64,000 bases of DNA from Muriicola marianensis (GCF_014638095.1 NZ_BMFH01000001.1:1869227-1933226), one strand, 5' to 3'; positions 1 through 8,570 are shown, counted from the stretch's first letter. The notes: generated by a model not told the origin, from the letters alone. Made by a program: numbers and translations.

Positions 1-120
1 ATTGAGATCGTTGGGGGAACAGGAAGGTTTAACGGAGCCAACGGCTATATGGATTTTATGAACGCGCAATTTGGGCCTGATGGATCAACATGGGAATTGG
101 TCGGTGAGATTGTCTATTAA
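1..120 (+). CDS. C-terminal end of a protein cut by the window edge
   Basis: Only the last 39 residues are present, in frame 1, ending at TAA. They contain a glycine-rich turn (GGTGRFNGANGY) resembling the closing strands of small beta-barrel proteins of the dirigent/allene-oxide-cyclase type and of many secreted hypothetical proteins. The fragment is too short to name. A strong hairpin terminator follows 26 bases later, so this is the last gene of its transcript. The frame is certain; the family is a guess. Confidence 0.6.
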   Translation: MEIVGGTGRFNGANGYMDFMNAQFGPDGSTWELVGEIVY

Positions 121-145
121 TTTAAACCATTAATGAAATTTAGAG

Positions 146-176
146 AACCCGCTCTCATAAGGGCGGGTTTCTTTTT
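146..176 (+). terminator. Rho-independent terminator
   Basis: A 7-bp stem AACCCGC/GCGGGTT with a 10-base loop is followed by a T-rich run. It closes the transcript of the partial gene at the window start. Confidence 0.85.
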
Positions 177-254
177 GGAGCCTCACCATATTATTAGGGC
201 GAAAATCAGATAAATTATTTACTTTAAGAGGATTAAACCAACCCACCCAGACTC

Positions 255-1301
255 GTGCTTCGCTTTTTTCGTCAGCTTCGCCATAAGCTCCTCGTTGAGA
301 ACAGGGTAAGCAGGTATTTCTTGTACGCCCTGGGGGAGATCGTATTGATCGTGATCGGGATCATGATCGCCTTACAAGCTGACAACTTAAATGAAAAACG
401 AAAACGTCAGAAGGAATTAAGCCTTCTTTTTCAAAATACGTCCGAATTCCTCGAACCGTCTATTCACAGGGATAAGATGTTGATACCGCATTATCAGCAA
501 ATCGATTCGGTATTCCAGCGTATGGCAACCTTGGATAGCCCTCAATTCTATAAAGATAACCCTGAAATTCGCAATTTTCTTTACAGCGATACTCTCGTAT
601 TTCCATTGAAAAAGTATTACTGGGTAAGTCCGGGAATAAAAAGCCTTATCCAGGCCAAAACCGATTTTCAGGAATCTCATAAACCTCTTATCTATGATCT
701 CGAAAACTGGGATCTGGTAAATGAAGAGTTGGAAAAGGTAAATCAGGATTTTATTAATGAAATCCGTTCTTTCCAGAACCAACTCTTAAACCACGCACCT
801 TTTCTCTTTGAGACAGGGCAGACGATGAATGACCGGTCTATTGATTATTTAATGAATGATCCCTGGTTCCGGTTTAAAATGAAGTTTTTGGCCAATCAAA
901 GCAGGGATGTTCTCAGGGTTCTTCACTGGAATCGTGCAAGCCTGGCAGAATTATTTGGGCAGATCAGGGTTTCAGAATTTCATGAGGGAGTTAAGGAGCT
1001 CGATTCTGTTTTCCGGGTAATGGGGCTAACCCCCCTGGAAAGAATTTCCCAAATCCCTCAGACGGACAGCCAGCAGGATGAGGATCGGGTAAATCCCTAT
1101 ATTATCTTTTATAACCGTAGAAACAGCATAGTGGAGGTCCGCCATCTCCAGGGGAATGAGGAGATCAGCAGGTCGAGGATAGCCCCTAAGAGTACCGCGA
1201 TACGTCGATACAATTCTGGCACGGTGATCAGTATAGACCAACCAGATCGAAACCCTCTTTATTTCAGAGTTGCATCAGGCAGGTATGGTATTATTGAATA
1301 A
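255..1301 (+). CDS. DUF6090 family membrane-anchored protein (first of two)
   Basis: This 348-residue protein opens with the conserved DUF6090 head: an amphipathic stretch (LRFFRQLRHKLL), the ENRVSRY motif and one hydrophobic helix (about residues 22-42) ending in IALQADNLNE. The rest is soluble, helical and charged, and presumably faces one side of the inner membrane. The family is common in Flavobacteriia and has no known function. The start is GTG at 255; no better in-frame ATG lies before the conserved head. It is followed 57 bases later by a second DUF6090 gene that shares the head but not the long tail. The call rests on the N-terminal motif; no catalytic motif is visible. Confidence 0.8.
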   Translation: MLRFFRQLRHKLLVENRVSRYFLYALGEIVLIVIGIMIALQADNLNEKRKRQKELSLLFQNTSEFLEPSIHRDKMLIPHYQQIDSVFQRMATLDSPQFYKDNPEIRNFLYSDTLVFPLKKYYWVSPGIKSLIQAKTDFQESHKPLIYDLENWDLVNEELEKVNQDFINEIRSFQNQLLNHAPFLFETGQTMNDRSIDYLMNDPWFRFKMKFLANQSRDVLRVLHWNRASLAELFGQIRVSEFHEGVKELDSVFRVMGLTPLERISQIPQTDSQQDEDRVNPYIIFYNRRNSIVEVRHLQGNEEISRSRIAPKSTAIRRYNSGTVISIDQPDRNPLYFRVASGRYGIIE

Positions 1302-1358
1302 AACGTATTCAGACGGGGGAGTTATAACCTAAACTAAAATTTAAAAACACATTCTACT

Positions 1359-2135
1359 ATGTTCCGCTTCTTTCGACAGATACGTCAAAAGCTACTCGTG
1401 GAAAACCGAGTGAGCCGGTACCTGCTCTACGCTATTGGCGAGATCGTCCTGGTAGTGATTGGGATCCTGATCGCTCTGCAGATCAACAATTACAATGAGG
1501 CCCGGAAACAGCGAGCACAGGAGGTGCATTACCTGGAAAATCTCAGGACTGATCTGAAGCTCAACATCGCCGAACTCGATAACTATATCGCCGTGAGAAA
1601 CGGCCGTATCGAATCGGCCAACAAGGTGCTGGAATATTTTGAGGGTAAACCCCTGACCGACCTGAACGAATTTGCCTATCACACCACCAACATCTATATC
1701 TGGCAGAAATTCACCCAGCAAGACAACACCTTCCAGGAACTCGTGAACTCGGGGAACCTGGCCTTGATCTCCAATGATTCTATCAAAGATGGCTTGCTCA
1801 ACTTGCAGGCCCTGTACAGCAAACTCAAGAATGAGGAAGCCCATTTCCGCTATGACGCTGAGGTATTGTTATACGAACCCTCTTACGGGGTGCTCGACCT
1901 GAACCCCATCGTAAAGAACTTCACTTATCAGGTAACCCAGGGACAGGCCGGGGAAGATGTAGAACTCCCCCGGGCGAATTATGAGGCCATGCTCAAGGAC
2001 CTTAAACAGAAGAATGGCTTTGTGATGGCCGTATATGAGTTCTCTGTGATGAATGCTCAGTTTGAAGCCATGAAAGTACTTTGCAACCAGATAATTGAAC
2101 TCATTGATAAAGAGTTGAGATCTGATGCACCATAA
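1359..2135 (+). CDS. DUF6090 family membrane-anchored protein (second of two)
   Basis: The 258-residue product starts FRFFRQIRQKLLVENRVSRYLLYAIG in pattern, almost the same as the preceding protein over the first 45 residues, including the single membrane helix and the IALQINNYNE exit motif. The remainder is shorter and predicted helical, matching the usual DUF6090 length of about 250. Its base composition is more GC-rich than the gene before it, so the two are not a recent duplication. Function is unknown. The two genes probably share a transcript. Confidence 0.85.
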   Translation: MFRFFRQIRQKLLVENRVSRYLLYAIGEIVLVVIGILIALQINNYNEARKQRAQEVHYLENLRTDLKLNIAELDNYIAVRNGRIESANKVLEYFEGKPLTDLNEFAYHTTNIYIWQKFTQQDNTFQELVNSGNLALISNDSIKDGLLNLQALYSKLKNEEAHFRYDAEVLLYEPSYGVLDLNPIVKNFTYQVTQGQAGEDVELPRANYEAMLKDLKQKNGFVMAVYEFSVMNAQFEAMKVLCNQIIELIDKELRSDAP

Positions 2136-2216
2136 ACGGAATTGGAGTTACCAATTATTGAACGAAAATCCATATCTCCTGTCAGACGGAATACATTGAG
2201 ATTAACGATAGAAAAA

Positions 2217-2783
2217 ATGGACACAAAAAACACCGATATTTTTTCACTCATGCTCGCCGGGGGGATCATCCCCAAGGAACATCCCGGATGGCCCAAGGCC
2301 TGGAAACAGGTCAACAGGGCTATTGAGCTCTCTTCGGCCCTGAACACGTCTACCAGCGTGGATGAGATACGCGACCGGCTGAGCGAGCTGATCGGACAAA
2401 AAATAGACGGGACCACCCGGGTCTTTATCCCATTCTATACCAACTTCGGGAAGCATATCCGGATCGGCGAGCACGTCTTTATCAATCATGCCTGTACTTT
2501 TCTGGACCTGGGCGGGATTACTGTGGAGGATAATGTGCAGATCGGTCCCAAGGTGAACCTGATCACCGAGAATCATCCCTTAGACCCCGAGGACCGGAAA
2601 TCCCTGGATCTGGGTGGGATTCTCATCAAACGCAACGCCTGGCTGGGTGCAGCCTGCACCATTTTACCCGGGGTGACGGTGGGGGAAAATTCCGTGGTGG
2701 CTGCCGGGGCCGTGGTGACCAAAGACGTGCCGGACAATACCGTGGTGGCCGGGATCCCGGCAAAGGTGGTCAGGAACCTCTAA
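2217..2783 (+). CDS. Sugar/maltose O-acetyltransferase-like hexapeptide transferase
   Basis: The 188-residue protein is a left-handed beta-helix acetyltransferase of the LacA/Maa/NodL group, which moves acetyl from acetyl-CoA to a sugar hydroxyl. Hexapeptide repeats run from about residue 80 to the end (IRIGEHVFI, ITVEDNVQIG, VTVGENSVVAAGAVVTKDV). His120 in TENHP matches the catalytic histidine of the family, and the C-terminus ends in the usual AGIPAKVVR. The reading frame extends upstream to a TTG at 2142, but ATG 2217 gives the normal family N-terminus and is preferred. It sits 81 bases after the DUF6090 gene. The acceptor is unknown. Confidence 0.85.
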   Translation: MDTKNTDIFSLMLAGGIIPKEHPGWPKAWKQVNRAIELSSALNTSTSVDEIRDRLSELIGQKIDGTTRVFIPFYTNFGKHIRIGEHVFINHACTFLDLGGITVEDNVQIGPKVNLITENHPLDPEDRKSLDLGGILIKRNAWLGAACTILPGVTVGENSVVAAGAVVTKDVPDNTVVAGIPAKVVRNL

Positions 2784-2883
2784 TGTGGTTATTGGTCTTT
2801 GGTTCTCAAAGTGCCACGGGATTCGATCGTATAAATTCATTACAGATTTGCAGGAATTTTCTCAAAAGGTGTAAATTAGATCA

Positions 2884-4293
2884 ATGATTACAAGCAGGCT
2901 TGGATTCTTCTGGTTACTCCTGTTCCTATGGGGATTTGCTCCCCAGTCTGGCTGTCTCTCCCAGACTTTTCGCATCGGCAATTTCCACAGTTTAAAGGCT
3001 ACTACTTTTGATAAGGATTCCAAGGATGTGTTCGCGATCTGGGACGACAGTGTACGCGTATTCCATGCCCCTGCCTACACTACGTCCGAGTTGATCCCCA
3101 TGAATCCTCCACAAAAAAATTTTGCGGGGGCCTACCACCCGATAGTAATAGATTCCGAACTGCACTTCGTAAGTAAATCAGGGGGAATGCTCTACCGGCT
3201 GGAGGGAGATAGTCTACGGCGGATCGACCGATCCTTCGACCACAGAATGCAGATCAATTGTACGCTCTTTACCCGAAACGATACTATTATGAAATACGGG
3301 GGATACGGGTTCTGGTCTCAGCGCAATTTCTTTACCTATTTCAGCAGGGAAACCAACGAATGGGAAATTGTTTCTCCCAGGGGAAGCGAAGTGCTTCCGG
3401 AGGGGACACAGAGCTCGTACCAGGTGCAGAAAGGAAATGACATCTATATTTTTTCCGGTCTCTCCACCGACCCTTTTGATCCGTTGAATATGAATGAGTT
3501 CGATGAGATCTGGAAGTTCGACATGGAAGGCAGGAGATGGGAAAAAGAGGGGAAATTAAACGAGGATTTCCACAACCACTCTTTAGTGGTTCACATGGGA
3601 GATAAGATCTTGTTTGATGTACCCATGGAATACAAGTTGGTGCTGGCAGACCCGATCCGGAACACCCTGACCTATTACGAGGTCTGGGGAGAAACCCGAA
3701 AACTCTTTTTACATTATTCAGACCAACATATCATCCCTAACTTTTACCATGACGGGAAGTTTTACCTCGTAGGTCAAATAGACCCATCTCCTACAGAAAA
3801 CCTGGATTTAGCATACACGGTTCTGGATGAATCAGAGGTCTTGAAAAAACCTATAGCGGAAGAACCTATGTATTCTACCGACGAATTTCCCCTTGAAATA
3901 GCGGGAGGGGTGGTAGCTACTTTAGGGGTTGTTTTATTCTTGTTTTTTGGGGTAAGGCGATTGCAGGAGCGAAATAAAGTAGGTGTGTATCCCGATAAGA
4001 TCAGGTACGGCGGTAAAGGGGTAGCTATGGATGCTACTTCTGTTCAGGTGCTCAATCTCTTGTTGAGATCCGAGGGCGAAGTGCAATCCCAGGCTGTGAT
4101 GGACCTGGTAGAAAACCCGGCCCAGAGTCACGCCCATAACATACGGGTGAAGAACCAGGTGGTCGAGAACCTCAATTTTCAGTTGAGGACGCTTTTGGTG
4201 CTTGAAAAAGATCTGATAACGCCAGGGAAGTCTGACGAAGACAAGAGGATCAAGACCTACCAGATAGACCGAAGCTACTTTGCAGTCCGGTAA
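2884..4293 (+). CDS. Secreted beta-propeller-like sensor with one transmembrane helix and a cytoplasmic tail
   Basis: The 469-residue protein has an N-terminal signal sequence (about 1-25), then roughly 300 residues rich in W, Y, D and G in a kelch/propeller-like pattern (for example IYIFSGLSTDPFDP, DEIWKFDMEGRRWEKEG), then one hydrophobic helix (about 337-357) and a basic stop-transfer segment. About 110 residues follow on the cytoplasmic side, alpha-helical and charged, ending in a beta-hairpin-like segment that could be a winged helix. The layout resembles a single-pass receptor with an external propeller and an internal effector. I do not recognise a named family. A terminator follows 31 bases after the stop. 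Confidence 0.7.
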   Translation: MITSRLGFFWLLLFLWGFAPQSGCLSQTFRIGNFHSLKATTFDKDSKDVFAIWDDSVRVFHAPAYTTSELIPMNPPQKNFAGAYHPIVIDSELHFVSKSGGMLYRLEGDSLRRIDRSFDHRMQINCTLFTRNDTIMKYGGYGFWSQRNFFTYFSRETNEWEIVSPRGSEVLPEGTQSSYQVQKGNDIYIFSGLSTDPFDPLNMNEFDEIWKFDMEGRRWEKEGKLNEDFHNHSLVVHMGDKILFDVPMEYKLVLADPIRNTLTYYEVWGETRKLFLHYSDQHIIPNFYHDGKFYLVGQIDPSPTENLDLAYTVLDESEVLKKPIAEEPMYSTDEFPLEIAGGVVATLGVVLFLFFGVRRLQERNKVGVYPDKIRYGGKGVAMDATSVQVLNLLLRSEGEVQSQAVMDLVENPAQSHAHNIRVKNQVVENLNFQLRTLLVLEKDLITPGKSDEDKRIKTYQIDRSYFAVR

Positions 4294-4323
4294 CCCTGAA
4301 GACCAATGCACTTATAATTGAAT

Positions 4324-4349
4324 AATGCCTGCAATACGATGCAGGCATT
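4324..4349 (+). terminator. Rho-independent terminator
   Basis: A perfect 9-bp stem AATGCCTGC/GCAGGCATT with an 8-base loop is followed by TTT. It ends the transcript of the propeller-like protein. Confidence 0.85.
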
Positions 4350-4409
4350 TTTGATTGCTGTTTTGACGGGCTAAGGGTAATTTCCAAATTAAATAACCAT
4401 CAGGAACCT

Positions 4410-4598
4410 ATGAGAGAAAATACCCCCAAACCTCCCGGCCTGGCCTACAGGCTCTGTTGCTTTGTACTCCCATTGATCTCACTGGCGGCCATTTTTTATT
4501 TCACCAATGACCTCATCTTTAGTTTTGTGGCCTCTTTGGTTGTGGCTATCATGCTGCCGATGACCCGGTTTATCTACGAGCTTAACTCGGACAAATAG
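4410..4598 (+). CDS. Small two-helix membrane protein
   Basis: This 62-residue product has a short hydrophilic N-terminus, two hydrophobic helices (about 13-31 and 34-52) and a short charged end (YELNSDK). The layout is that of a helical hairpin in the inner membrane. No family recognised. It is flanked by terminators on both sides, so it is a single-gene unit. Confidence 0.65.
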   Translation: MRENTPKPPGLAYRLCCFVLPLISLAAIFYFTNDLIFSFVASLVVAIMLPMTRFIYELNSDK

Positions 4599-4614
4599 AT
4601 TTAATTAGCCCCAC

Positions 4615-4646
4615 TCTGCCCCTTTGTTCACTGACACTGGGGCAGA
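4615..4646. terminator. Bidirectional terminator between convergent genes
   Basis: An 8-bp stem TCTGCCCC/GGGGCAGA with a 16-base loop lies between the small membrane protein (plus) and the GH16 gene (minus). The plus side runs into AATTTATTT. Confidence 0.65.
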
Positions 4647-4649
4647 AAT

Positions 4650-5501
4650 TTATTTCCTTTTTTCGTGCGTTACCCAATCGACCTCCATCACCCATTCCCC
4701 TTCCATGGGATTGTCCGTGATCTTGGCAAAGTTGAGGATGGCGAACATGGGTTCGGGGTAGTTGTCTCCCTCTCCTTCATTCCGGTAGACCTCTTCCCCG
4801 TCTAGGCGGTAGACCAGGTCGCTTCCTTCCCATTCCACAGAATATTCGTGATACTCGTCAAGCGTAGCGGGAAAATCCTTGCGAAAACTCCACCAGTCGC
4901 CCTTGTCGCACTCCCCCTGGCTTTTGATGGCCCCTGTGGTAAAGTGGTCTTTCAGCACGTCCCCGTGGTGTTCAAAGATGTCGATCTCCCCGGATCCGGT
5001 GAGCGGCCAGCACACGGTCTCGTCTTCTTCCTGTACGGGGGATTCGTTATTGCGGGCTCCCAGGAGCCACCAGGCCGGAAACATGCTGGGTTGTCCATTC
5101 CCGTGGAGGCGCAGCCGTGCCGTCCATTTTCCTTTGATGAATTCCTTACGGTTTTTGGAGCAGATCCGCCCGGCCATATAGGGGGTGTCAGGGTGTTGTT
5201 CTCCATGCTTGTCGAGGTTGTCACAGGGCATGGCCTCCCCAGTGTTGACCACCTTCAGTTTCAGGGTGCCATCGCTGACCTCCCGGGTGCCGTATTCCCC
5301 GTCCGGCACATAACACTGCTGTTCGTTGTTCACCCAGATCCGCTGGTCCTGCCAGTTATCCGGGTTAAAGGAATCGAAGTCGTCCCGAAAATCGGTTTCC
5401 CAAATTTCGGTTGCAGCCGATTCTGTAGGTTCTTCTTTTTTCTCCTGGGTCTTACACCCGGTGATGAACAGAATCAGGAAGGCTAGTGTGGTCCGTATCA
5501 T
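4650..5501 (-). CDS. Family 16 glycoside hydrolase lipoprotein (beta-glucanase type)
   Basis: The 283-residue protein has a lipoprotein signal (LFITGC, Cys16) and a GH16 jelly-roll domain from about residue 34 on. The GH16 signature is EIDIFE at residues 172-177: Glu172 is the expected nucleophile and Glu177 the acid/base. Tryptophans on both sides (PAWWLLG, WWSFRKDF) would line the glycan groove. Family members cut beta-1,3 or mixed beta-glucans, agar, carrageenan or porphyran; the exact substrate cannot be read here. Cell-surface anchoring fits use of marine polysaccharides. The frame runs upstream to 5747, but ATG 5501 gives the clean signal peptide. No SusC/SusD pair is nearby. Confidence 0.9.
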   Translation of the reverse strand: MIRTTLAFLILFITGCKTQEKKEEPTESAATEIWETDFRDDFDSFNPDNWQDQRIWVNNEQQCYVPDGEYGTREVSDGTLKLKVVNTGEAMPCDNLDKHGEQHPDTPYMAGRICSKNRKEFIKGKWTARLRLHGNGQPSMFPAWWLLGARNNESPVQEEDETVCWPLTGSGEIDIFEHHGDVLKDHFTTGAIKSQGECDKGDWWSFRKDFPATLDEYHEYSVEWEGSDLVYRLDGEEVYRNEGEGDNYPEPMFAILNFAKITDNPMEGEWVMEVDWVTHEKRK

Positions 5502-5560
5502 TGCTTGAAGTTTAATTTTCAGGACAATAAGGTAGTAAACTAAATGGAAAAAACAGGAGA

Positions 5561-6112
5561 TTAAAAGGTCACCAGTTTTTTTCCAAAGGCCTCTACCTTT
5601 TTCCAGTCGGTGTATTCCTTTACAGTTTTGGGATCCGTAGGCCCTTTGGTCATCCACATGATGAGTCGGATCATGGTACGGTCGAAGAAGGAGTAGTGGG
5701 GATAGTCGAGCATTCCTGCAAAGCACTCCGCCATATCCGGCCTCCATGAGATCTTCTTAAAGAATTTGACTACATAGGGGTTGGTCTCCGGGCTGCTTTT
5801 CTCCGGTTTACGGGCTACCAGGTTGACGGAAAAGAAGGCTGTCTTTTTGGCCTCGAGCTCCTTTTGGCGGGTGTTGATAAGGTCGACTATCTTTTTGTCG
5901 TGCACCCCGTACCGGATGCTGGCACCCAGGACTACCCGATCATAGGGGGCGAGGTCTCCGTCAAAATCTTCTATGTTGATAATCTCAGCCGGCTGGTCGT
6001 GAGCTGAGAGTACATCTTCCAGCTTTTCGCATATCTTGAGTGTATGTCCATCCACGGTGGCGTAGATCAGGGCTGTTTTACTCAGTGGGGCTTTAGGTTT
6101 TGTACTATTCAT
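5561..6112 (-). CDS. hemG: Menaquinone-dependent protoporphyrinogen IX dehydrogenase
   Basis: The 183-residue flavodoxin-fold protein carries HemG signatures: the FMN phosphate loop ALIYATVDGHTLKI, GASIRYGVHDK, FFSVNLVARKPEK, and the C-terminal DRTMIRLIMWMTKGPTDP with EYTDW. HemG oxidises protoporphyrinogen IX to protoporphyrin IX in haem synthesis and passes electrons to the respiratory quinone, at the inner face of the membrane. Length matches Escherichia coli HemG. The gene stands alone, 59 bases upstream of the GH16 gene on the same strand. Confidence 0.93.
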   Translation of the reverse strand: MNSTKPKAPLSKTALIYATVDGHTLKICEKLEDVLSAHDQPAEIINIEDFDGDLAPYDRVVLGASIRYGVHDKKIVDLINTRQKELEAKKTAFFSVNLVARKPEKSSPETNPYVVKFFKKISWRPDMAECFAGMLDYPHYSFFDRTMIRLIMWMTKGPTDPKTVKEYTDWKKVEAFGKKLVTF

Positions 6113-6334
6113 AGCGCACTTTGAAATAAAAGTCCCTAAGCTACTATTTTTTGACCTTTTTCAGAAAGCGGATACTCCTTCATACATAGGATCACCCGTA
6201 ATTTTGTTGGGCCTCCGGTATTGCAGTATCCTAAAATAAGTAGTAATATTGCAGTCCCCTCCCAGAAGCAGAGCAAAGCTCGCTTCTGGATAGTTACCCG
6301 AACAACATAGTTCTTCACATAATGATATTTCAAT

Positions 6335-6408
6335 GGTCCTATAGCTCAGCTGGTTAGAGCACCTGACTCATAATCAGGGGGTCCCTGGTTCGAGCCCAGG
6401 TGGGACCA
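6335..6408 (+). tRNA. tRNA with CAT anticodon (elongator Met or lysidine-type Ile2)
   Basis: A full cloverleaf is present: acceptor GGTCCTA/TGGGACC, D arm with AGCTCAG, anticodon stem CCTGA/TCAGG around CTCATAA, and T arm CCTGG-TTCGAGC-CCAGG, with discriminator A. CCA is not encoded. The CAT anticodon fits elongator tRNA-Met or tRNA-Ile2, whose C34 is changed to lysidine by TilS. The C4-G69 and C5-G68 pairs are those of E. coli Ile2, which leans towards Ile2, but this rule may not carry over to Bacteroidota. Confidence 0.92.
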
Positions 6409-6420
6409 CATCAAGCGCAA

Positions 6421-6444
6421 AACCCACGCCTTCTGGCGTGGGTT
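6421..6444 (+). terminator. Rho-independent terminator of the CAT tRNA
   Basis: A perfect 10-bp stem AACCCACGCC/GGCGTGGGTT with a 4-base loop and a T run starts 12 bases after the tRNA. Confidence 0.9.
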
Positions 6445-6890
6445 TTTTCATTTCGACAGGGAAACCGAGCTCACTCGAGTTTTCCTGGAGGAATGAAAAA
6501 CACGACTTGCAATAGCAAGGCGAGGTTTTGCATTTGCAGAAGCGGTTCTTCTCTGGTCGGCGGCGCCAGCCGCCAACCCAGGTGGATATCGATTTCTTAC
6601 TTTATTATTTGACGAGATTGTTTACTACCCCGCCAGGGCTGTTAGGTTTGCTAATTGCAGGAGTGGGCCTTCTCTGGTCCATTCCCTCTGGGAATGAACC
6701 CAGGTGGGCAATGTGTTATTTTTTCTATTGAAACTGTTTTGCTATCCCGCTTTCATCGGGACAGGCCTGCCTGCCGGCAGGCAGGTTTGCAGGAGCGGGA
6801 CTATTCTGGTCCATTCCGAAAGGAATGAATCCAGACGCAATTCTTGAGAACATCAATGTCTTTCCCAACTAATGAGGCCGTTTTTACCTC
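6445..6890. repeat. Gene-free stretch holding three copies of a hairpin repeat and a perfect palindrome
   Basis: No credible gene lies here. Three copies of a roughly 52-nt hairpin unit occur at 6534-6585, 6655-6708 and 6787-6838. Each reads TTGCAGRAGYGG near the left edge, then TCTGGTC, a variable inverted arm, and a closing CCAG. The arms differ but stay self-complementary: GGCGGC/GCCGCC in copy 1, CATTCC/GGAATG in copies 2 and 3. A 20-nt perfect palindrome built on CCTGCCTGCC sits at 6766-6785, just before copy 3. A further hairpin (GGAAACCGAG with CTCGAGTTTTCC) lies near 6459-6486. Compensating arm changes suggest selection for the fold. Confidence 0.7.
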
Positions 6891-7517
6891 TTAAGATTTT
6901 AAAAGTATGGGCAGGACCAGTAGCGCAATCACATCGGTTACAAAATGGGCGATGGCAACCATACCCAAACTTTTTTTGGAAATATAGACGAGCATAAAAA
7001 TACTTCCGGCAAAGAAAACGAATAAAAGGTGACCCACTCCCCAGGAGTAGTGCACCAGCGTAAAAATAATTACCGGGATCAGTCCGGCTAACCATTTGGA
7101 ATTTGTCAGTTCGTACATGCGCTCAAAAGCATATCCACGATACAACACCTCTTCAACCACTGCAGCCCTTAGGGCAATGAGCAATAGAAAAGGAGCGGAC
7201 TGGCTTGCGATCAGCGCTGCGGTTTCCCGGTTGAGCTCAAGGCCCATGACCTGAATAACCATCGTCAGGATACCAAAAAGAATGAACACCACCAACCCGA
7301 GTCCAATTCCTGAAAAAACTGTTTTAGCGGTCAACTTTTTCCACCCGATGGAGCTAATAGTCCGTTTCTCCACAAAATAGATCCATATCACGATCAATAA
7401 AAGAAGCAGCCACATGGCTCCTTCGAAGGCTTTTAAATCAAGGCTCAAGAACTGCAAGAAAAAGGGAAATGCCAGAAATGCCAGCAACCCAACGATTGGT
7501 TTAATGTTATTTTTCAT
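6891..7517 (-). CDS. CPBP-family intramembrane glutamic protease
   Basis: This 208-residue protein has about six hydrophobic helices and the CPBP (Abi/Rce1-like) motifs: EEVLYRG at residues 122-128 (paired Glu plus Arg), a second motif around FTLVHYSWG with His156, and a third around IAHFVTD with His191. Family members cleave within or beside the membrane; the CAAX-processing members are eukaryotic, and bacterial roles are varied (peptide maturation, self-immunity). No bacteriocin or partner gene is adjacent. The neighbouring LytTR gene is on the same strand upstream, with 110 bases between. Confidence 0.88.
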   Translation of the reverse strand: MKNNIKPIVGLLAFLAFPFFLQFLSLDLKAFEGAMWLLLLLIVIWIYFVEKRTISSIGWKKLTAKTVFSGIGLGLVVFILFGILTMVIQVMGLELNRETAALIASQSAPFLLLIALRAAVVEEVLYRGYAFERMYELTNSKWLAGLIPVIIFTLVHYSWGVGHLLFVFFAGSIFMLVYISKKSLGMVAIAHFVTDVIALLVLPILLKS

Positions 7518-7627
7518 AAGACAACGTGAATTGTTTCTGGAAGCAAAGAACCAACACTTATGGGATAATTCTCAATGCCCGGATCAATACCTTTCCCAAT
7601 GGTCATATAAATCGTACTGAATGGTCA

Positions 7628-8479
7628 TTAGGTGTCAGAGGTACGCAACCATTGTTTAAATCTTGTGGACTTATATCTGCTGACGGGTTCCCTGTAGTGG
7701 GCATTTGGGGGGCCAATGGTTACGAGAAGCCTGTGATTGGGGAGCTTCTTCGTATGGGAGACACTCTGCCGGGTAACCAGCATCCTTCGGTTCAACCTGA
7801 AGAACCTGTCATCAAGGCCCTTTTCAAGTTCAGTCAGACTGTATTGCGTGACCCGTTTTTTGCCGGAGGCATCCACGAGAAACACGACCTTAAATTCACT
7901 GATAAAGTAGCGTACATCATTCAAGTCAATTTTAATGCTGCCTCTGGGGTTTTCAATGGTGATTAGGTCTTTCCATTCACTTTTGGGTTGGTTACCGTCT
8001 TTTTTACGAAACAAGAATTCCCCGTCATTCCACCAGGCTTGCCAAATATGAATGCCCGCATAAAAGATCACAATTAGCAAACTCAATACGGCGGTCATAA
8101 AAAGCCCCTGAAGAAATCTGGCCCACTCGAAATCCCAATCGTTCAGATAGAGCAAAATGGTATAAAAAACAAAATAGATGGTCGAGGTCACAGCCACGGA
8201 GGCCAGTATCATTTCTAAAGGCAGGAGTTGGGAAACCTTATTAGAATCAATCCTGGATTGAAGTATATAATCCAGGGTGAATTTGTTCCCAAACCAAATG
8301 CACAAACTACCCAGGATCCTTACCCATAATTCAAGGCTTAAAAGGATGGTTAAGTCCACTCTACCGTACTGCAGGGACATTGAAACAACGGCCAGAAGAA
8401 CTACAAGTACAGTTTCTACGTAAATGGCTCTGCCACTTGGCCAGATGCCCGTTTTTCTATCGGCTGGAACTTCAGACAT
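7628..8479 (-). CDS. Membrane-anchored LytTR-type DNA-binding protein
   Basis: The 283-residue protein has four hydrophobic helices (about 17-36, 44-64, 86-111, 123-146) and a C-terminal LytTR domain (about 172-278) with the typical FFRLNRRMLV segment. LytTR domains bind direct repeats about 21 bp apart. There is no receiver domain, so this is a one-component membrane regulator, a type common in Flavobacteriia. The frame extends to 8533, but ATG 8479 removes an odd leader and is preferred. No histidine kinase is adjacent. A second protein of the same design is at 55184-56053. Confidence 0.82.
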   Translation of the reverse strand: MSEVPADRKTGIWPSGRAIYVETVLVVLLAVVSMSLQYGRVDLTILLSLELWVRILGSLCIWFGNKFTLDYILQSRIDSNKVSQLLPLEMILASVAVTSTIYFVFYTILLYLNDWDFEWARFLQGLFMTAVLSLLIVIFYAGIHIWQAWWNDGEFLFRKKDGNQPKSEWKDLITIENPRGSIKIDLNDVRYFISEFKVVFLVDASGKKRVTQYSLTELEKGLDDRFFRLNRRMLVTRQSVSHTKKLPNHRLLVTIGPPNAHYREPVSRYKSTRFKQWLRTSDT

Positions 8480-8570
8480 GTAATAAAGATAAATGTATCT
8501 AAAAGATGAGGGCAATAAAAGCACAATAATCAAAGTACAGCCCGAGCAAATAACATCTTATGGGACACAT

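Noticed and set aside
4848-5486. Long plus-strand frame opposite the GH16 gene
   Set aside because: Shadow of the GH16 coding region; no start context or family pattern.
6136-6333. 65-codon frame on the minus strand before the CAT tRNA
   Set aside because: Composition and residue pattern look random, it has no family features, and it ends just where promoter sequences for the tRNA would lie.
6400-6731. Short plus-strand frames over the hairpin repeats
   Set aside because: They run through the tRNA end and repeat units and change character with the repeats.
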